Shown here: positions 6,786 through 8,567 of the stretch, in pieces
How positions within the stretch are numbered: the stretch's first letter is position 1
Layout: each line of letters begins with the position of its first letter
Assembly: GCA_020439605.1 (NCBI GenBank)
Contig: JAGQSI010000073.1
Coordinates: 1 to 8,567, forward strand
Source: Acidimicrobiales bacterium
GTDB lineage: Bacteria; Actinomycetota; Acidimicrobiia; Acidimicrobiales; Iamiaceae
Direction: 5' to 3'
Length of the DNA: 8,567 nt
Made by a program: the position numbers and the translations under genes
Notes under the pieces: model-generated
The model's input: the letters and a program-made list of their open reading frames with translations, nothing else
Told to the model about the DNA's origin: nothing
Database searches by the model: none

Positions 6786-6974
6786 CCATGTTCCATCGAT
6801 CGAACCAGGTGTTACCGGCTCAGACGAGCCGCCGGCCTCGGTTGTGGTTGAGTTGCCCCCAACACTGAGCTTCTCCGGTGAGTCTGAGCGCATGACGAAC
6901 CACCAGAACGCTCCCGCTGCTACAACAACAACCGCGATGATTGGTATCAAGACCTTCTTTGCCATGCGCAACAT
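6783..6974 (-). CDS. Membrane-anchor N-terminal segment of the split YceI gene
   Basis: A 63-residue frame starting at ATG 6974 (an alternative ATG is at 6965). It has a basic start (MLRMAKK), one strong hydrophobic helix at about 8-27 (VLIPIIAVVVVAAGAFWWFV) and then a Ser/Thr/Gly/Glu-rich linker (about 29-58) typical of an exported spacer. It ends in DGTW just before TAG. The helix and linker match the N-terminal anchor of actinobacterial YceI proteins, and the next 181 residues in the same frame are the YceI barrel, so this is probably not an independent small protein. There is no Cys lipobox, so the anchor would be a transmembrane helix with the barrel outside the membrane. Only a weak TAGG precedes the ATG. 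As a stand-alone product it would be a small membrane peptide of no known role. Confidence 0.7.
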   Translation of the reverse strand: MLRMAKKVLIPIIAVVVVAAGAFWWFVMRSDSPEKLSVGGNSTTTEAGGSSEPVTPGSIDGTW

Positions 6975-7060
6975 TGTGGCCTACGGATAGGCGCCAACTC
7001 CGGTCACCCCTCGCGTCTGCAAGCATCCACCTATCGAGATGCCCCATCAAAGAGGCTGCA
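6975..7060. promoter_or_regulatory. Intergenic gap between GerMN lipoprotein and YceI genes
   Basis: An 86-bp gap between two minus-strand genes. It holds one and part of a second copy of CATCAAAGAGG (7045-7055 and 7059-7069), a weak stem GCATC (7023-7027)/GATGC (7038-7042) without a T-run, and a loose dyad CGGA (6984-6987)...TCCG (6999-7002) around GGCGCC close to the YceI start. No clear terminator or -35/-10 pair, so cotranscription from the kinase operon is possible. Confidence 0.3.
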
Positions 7061-7069
7061 TCAAAGAGG
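7045..7069. repeat. 11-bp direct repeat, two copies, 14-bp period
   Basis: CATCAAAGAGG occurs at 7045-7055 and again at 7059-7069 with three bases between. The second copy contains the stop codon of the GerMN lipoprotein gene (TGA, 7061-7063 on the minus strand). It may be a small local duplication or a paired binding site. Removing one 14-bp unit would leave the same protein end. Confidence 0.6.
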
Positions 7070-7645
7070 GGCGAGCGCTCGAAGATCTGATCTGGAAACC
7101 GGCGCATCGTTGGGGGTTCCATCTGCACTCGGGATACCAACCTTTGTGCCTCCAACCGAGAACTGCACCGACTCCACGCCAGATTCTTCGGTAAGTGTGA
7201 ACACGATCTGGGCAATAGCTAGGAACTGGTTCTCGGCTCGCACCTCGCTGAACTCCTCGGTCAGATCAACTTTGATCACCGAGCCATCCGCCTCAACTGC
7301 AGATACGGCTCCAACGGGAACCGCACTCGTCGCACCAAACTGACGCTCATTTCGGGTGGGGCCAGCAACTACGAGTTCAACAAGTCCTGCGGGCGACACA
7401 TTGCGCTCCACGCTGCGTTCCACCGCCACTAGGCGGTCCCCCGCCGTGAGATAGATCTGAGCGGGACGACCCTCATCCACAACTGTTGTGGTCGGCTCGG
7501 CTTCGAGGAGACCAAAAGGTACGTCCTCTGATTGGATCTTGTTGGCCTTGCCTTCTTCGGTGATCCCACAGGCCCCGAGCACAACTCCTAGGAACACCAG
7601 CCACGTCAACCCAAGACCGACCCACAAACTCCGCTGCTTGGTCAT
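7061..7645 (-). CDS. GerMN-domain lipoprotein, LpqB-like partner of the histidine kinase
   Basis: A 194-residue predicted lipoprotein. A signal peptide (1-25) with a hydrophobic core ends in the lipobox LGAC (23-26), placing lipidated Cys26 on the outer face of the membrane. After a linker with PTTT, a GerMN domain covers about 61-172: AQIYLTAGDRLVAVER, LVVAGPTRNE (91-100), SAVPVG, VIKVDLTEEF (123-132) and AIAQIVFTLTE (143-153). The start overlaps the kinase stop as ATGA (7642-7645), with GAGGG ten bases upstream at 7656-7660, so the two are translationally coupled. In Mycobacterium the longer lipoprotein LpqB, which also has a GerMN domain, follows the kinase gene mtrB and modulates the MtrAB system. 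The same order here suggests a sensory accessory role; direct function is not shown. It lacks the C-terminal propeller region of LpqB. Confidence 0.88.
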   Translation of the reverse strand: MTKQRSLWVGLGLTWLVFLGVVLGACGITEEGKANKIQSEDVPFGLLEAEPTTTVVDEGRPAQIYLTAGDRLVAVERSVERNVSPAGLVELVVAGPTRNERQFGATSAVPVGAVSAVEADGSVIKVDLTEEFSEVRAENQFLAIAQIVFTLTEESGVESVQFSVGGTKVGIPSADGTPNDAPVSRSDLRALAPL

Positions 7646-8567
7646 TTCTTCGGTTCCCTCGGTAGATGGATCAAAAAGCGTGCCCCGCCGCCGGGTGCAT
7701 CGTCGACCTCAACGCTTCCACCATGCAGCCTTACGTGCTCTTTGACCAACGCCAGACCCAGACCTGTACCGGCCACGGAGACATCCTTGCCCCTGATGAA
7801 GCGCTCGAAGAGGTGAACTCGATCCTCAAGAGCAATACCTGGGCCATCGTCATCAATGACGATCTCGAGCATCTCCTCGCTCCCGCTCAGGTAGATGTGG
7901 GTGGCTCCACCGGCATAGTGGTCTGCGTTCTGGATCAAGTTGGTCAGAACCTGCGTGATCCGACGTGAATCGAGGCTCACCATCGCCGGCGTGTTCGAGT
8001 CGATCGTTACTGGGATGTCTTGATGGTCCAATGACTCAAGGACACCTGTCATGAGTCTGCGTGGAGACACCTCTTCAACGTTGAGTTCTGCAACCCCGGC
8101 TTCCACTCGAGAAATCTCAAGGAGATCGGTAATGAGATCAGAGAACCGGTCCACTTCGCCCTGCAGCATCGACAGCGCTTCTATTCCCGCGGGCTCGGTG
8201 ACCCTGCGTCGAGCTATGGACAAAGCCGCAAGCATTGCTGCGAGCGGAGTTCTGAGTTCATGGCTCACATCTGAGGCAAAACGGGCCTCGCGCTCTATGC
8301 GTAGCTGCAGCCCGTCGACCATCTGGTTGAACGACTGCACCAGCGGATCCAGGTCCGCGTCCCCATCGCTTTCAAGTCGTCGATCCAATGCACCCTGTGA
8401 GATCAGGTTTGCTGCTTCAGCAGTTCGTCTAACCGGTCTCAGGATCCGGCCGCTGACCCACCATCCTGCAGCCACGCCCGCCGCCATGGTTGCCAGAGTG
8501 GCAATCGTCAGAGCACGACGGAGCCGGTTGAGTGACTCCGATACTTCATCCATGGGGACCAGTTCGA
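7642..8567 (-). CDS. Sensor histidine kinase, 5'-truncated by the window edge
   Basis: An envelope two-component sensor kinase. The frame stays open past the ATG at 8553 to the window edge (ELVP-MDEVSES), so that Met is probably internal and the first membrane helix and sensor domain lie outside. Numbering from that Met: a transmembrane helix (about 14-33), a HAMP domain (about 34-87, with ILRPVRR), HisKA with the H-box FASDVSHELRTPL and phospho-acceptor His98, and a HATPase domain with the N-box NLIQNA (205-210), G1 DDDGPGI (234-240), F-box LFERF (248-252) and G2 GTGLGLAL (262-269). All catalytic motifs are intact. Layout and the lipoprotein overlapping its stop resemble MtrB-LpqB. The cognate response regulator should lie just upstream of this gene, beyond 8567. 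The signal sensed is unknown. Confidence 0.93.
   Translation of the reverse strand, partial: ELVPMDEVSESLNRLRRALTIATLATMAAGVAAGWWVSGRILRPVRRTAEAANLISQGALDRRLESDGDADLDPLVQSFNQMVDGLQLRIEREARFASDVSHELRTPLAAMLAALSIARRRVTEPAGIEALSMLQGEVDRFSDLITDLLEISRVEAGVAELNVEEVSPRRLMTGVLESLDHQDIPVTIDSNTPAMVSLDSRRITQVLTNLIQNADHYAGGATHIYLSGSEEMLEIVIDDDGPGIALEDRVHLFERFIRGKDVSVAGTGLGLALVKEHVRLHGGSVEVDDAPGGGARFLIHLPREPKK

Noticed and set aside
7023..7042. GCATC/GATGC stem after the GerMN gene as a terminator
   Set aside because: Only 5 bp with a 10-base loop and no T-run; too weak to call.
1..8567. Search for defence, phage, transposon, CRISPR or structural RNA signatures
   Set aside because: No such repeats, transposase, nuclease or RNA fold was seen; every long frame is explained by a metabolic, sensory or envelope gene.

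Overview
The window looks like chromosomal DNA from an actinobacterium of moderately high GC. I lean towards Acidimicrobiia or a relative. This rests on protein style (a MtrB/LpqB-like kinase plus GerMN lipoprotein pair, and an actinobacterial type of acetolactate-synthase-like ThDP enzyme), on GTG/TTG starts and on weak or absent ribosome sites before several genes. The lineage is an inference. The region is gene-dense, with no gene-free stretch above 300 bases, and I found no tRNA, rRNA, CRISPR array, insertion sequence or phage gene.

Layout from left to right. A ThDP-dependent acetolactate-synthase-like enzyme (+, 45-1601) converges on a double-domain dCTP deaminase-like protein (-, about 1598-2719); their stop codons share one CTAG. 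The deaminase is divergent from a small VOC/glyoxalase-fold protein (+, 2894-3274), and the gap between them holds a nested inverted repeat that looks like an operator. The VOC gene converges on an SRPBCC ligand-binding protein (-, 3346-3846). That gene is divergent, over 58 bp, from a large Ntn-hydrolase acylase of the PvdQ/aculeacin-acylase type (+, 3905-6250).

The right third is on the minus strand. Reading from the right edge, it holds a sensor histidine kinase cut by the window edge, a GerMN-domain lipoprotein overlapping it by ATGA, and then a YceI-family lipocalin-like protein. The YceI reading frame is preceded, in the same frame, by a membrane-anchor segment that ends in a single amber codon. 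It looks like one anchored YceI gene split by one nonsense codon. The YceI end overlaps the acylase end by 14 bp.

The first five genes are a patchwork of alternating orientations and not a single operon. Kinase and lipoprotein form a probable envelope-sensing pair, with the response regulator expected beyond the right edge. The observations most worth following are the amber codon in the YceI gene, the lack of an export signal on an acylase whose characterised relatives are exported, and the operator-like repeat at 2823-2867. I did not find a clear novel multi-gene system.
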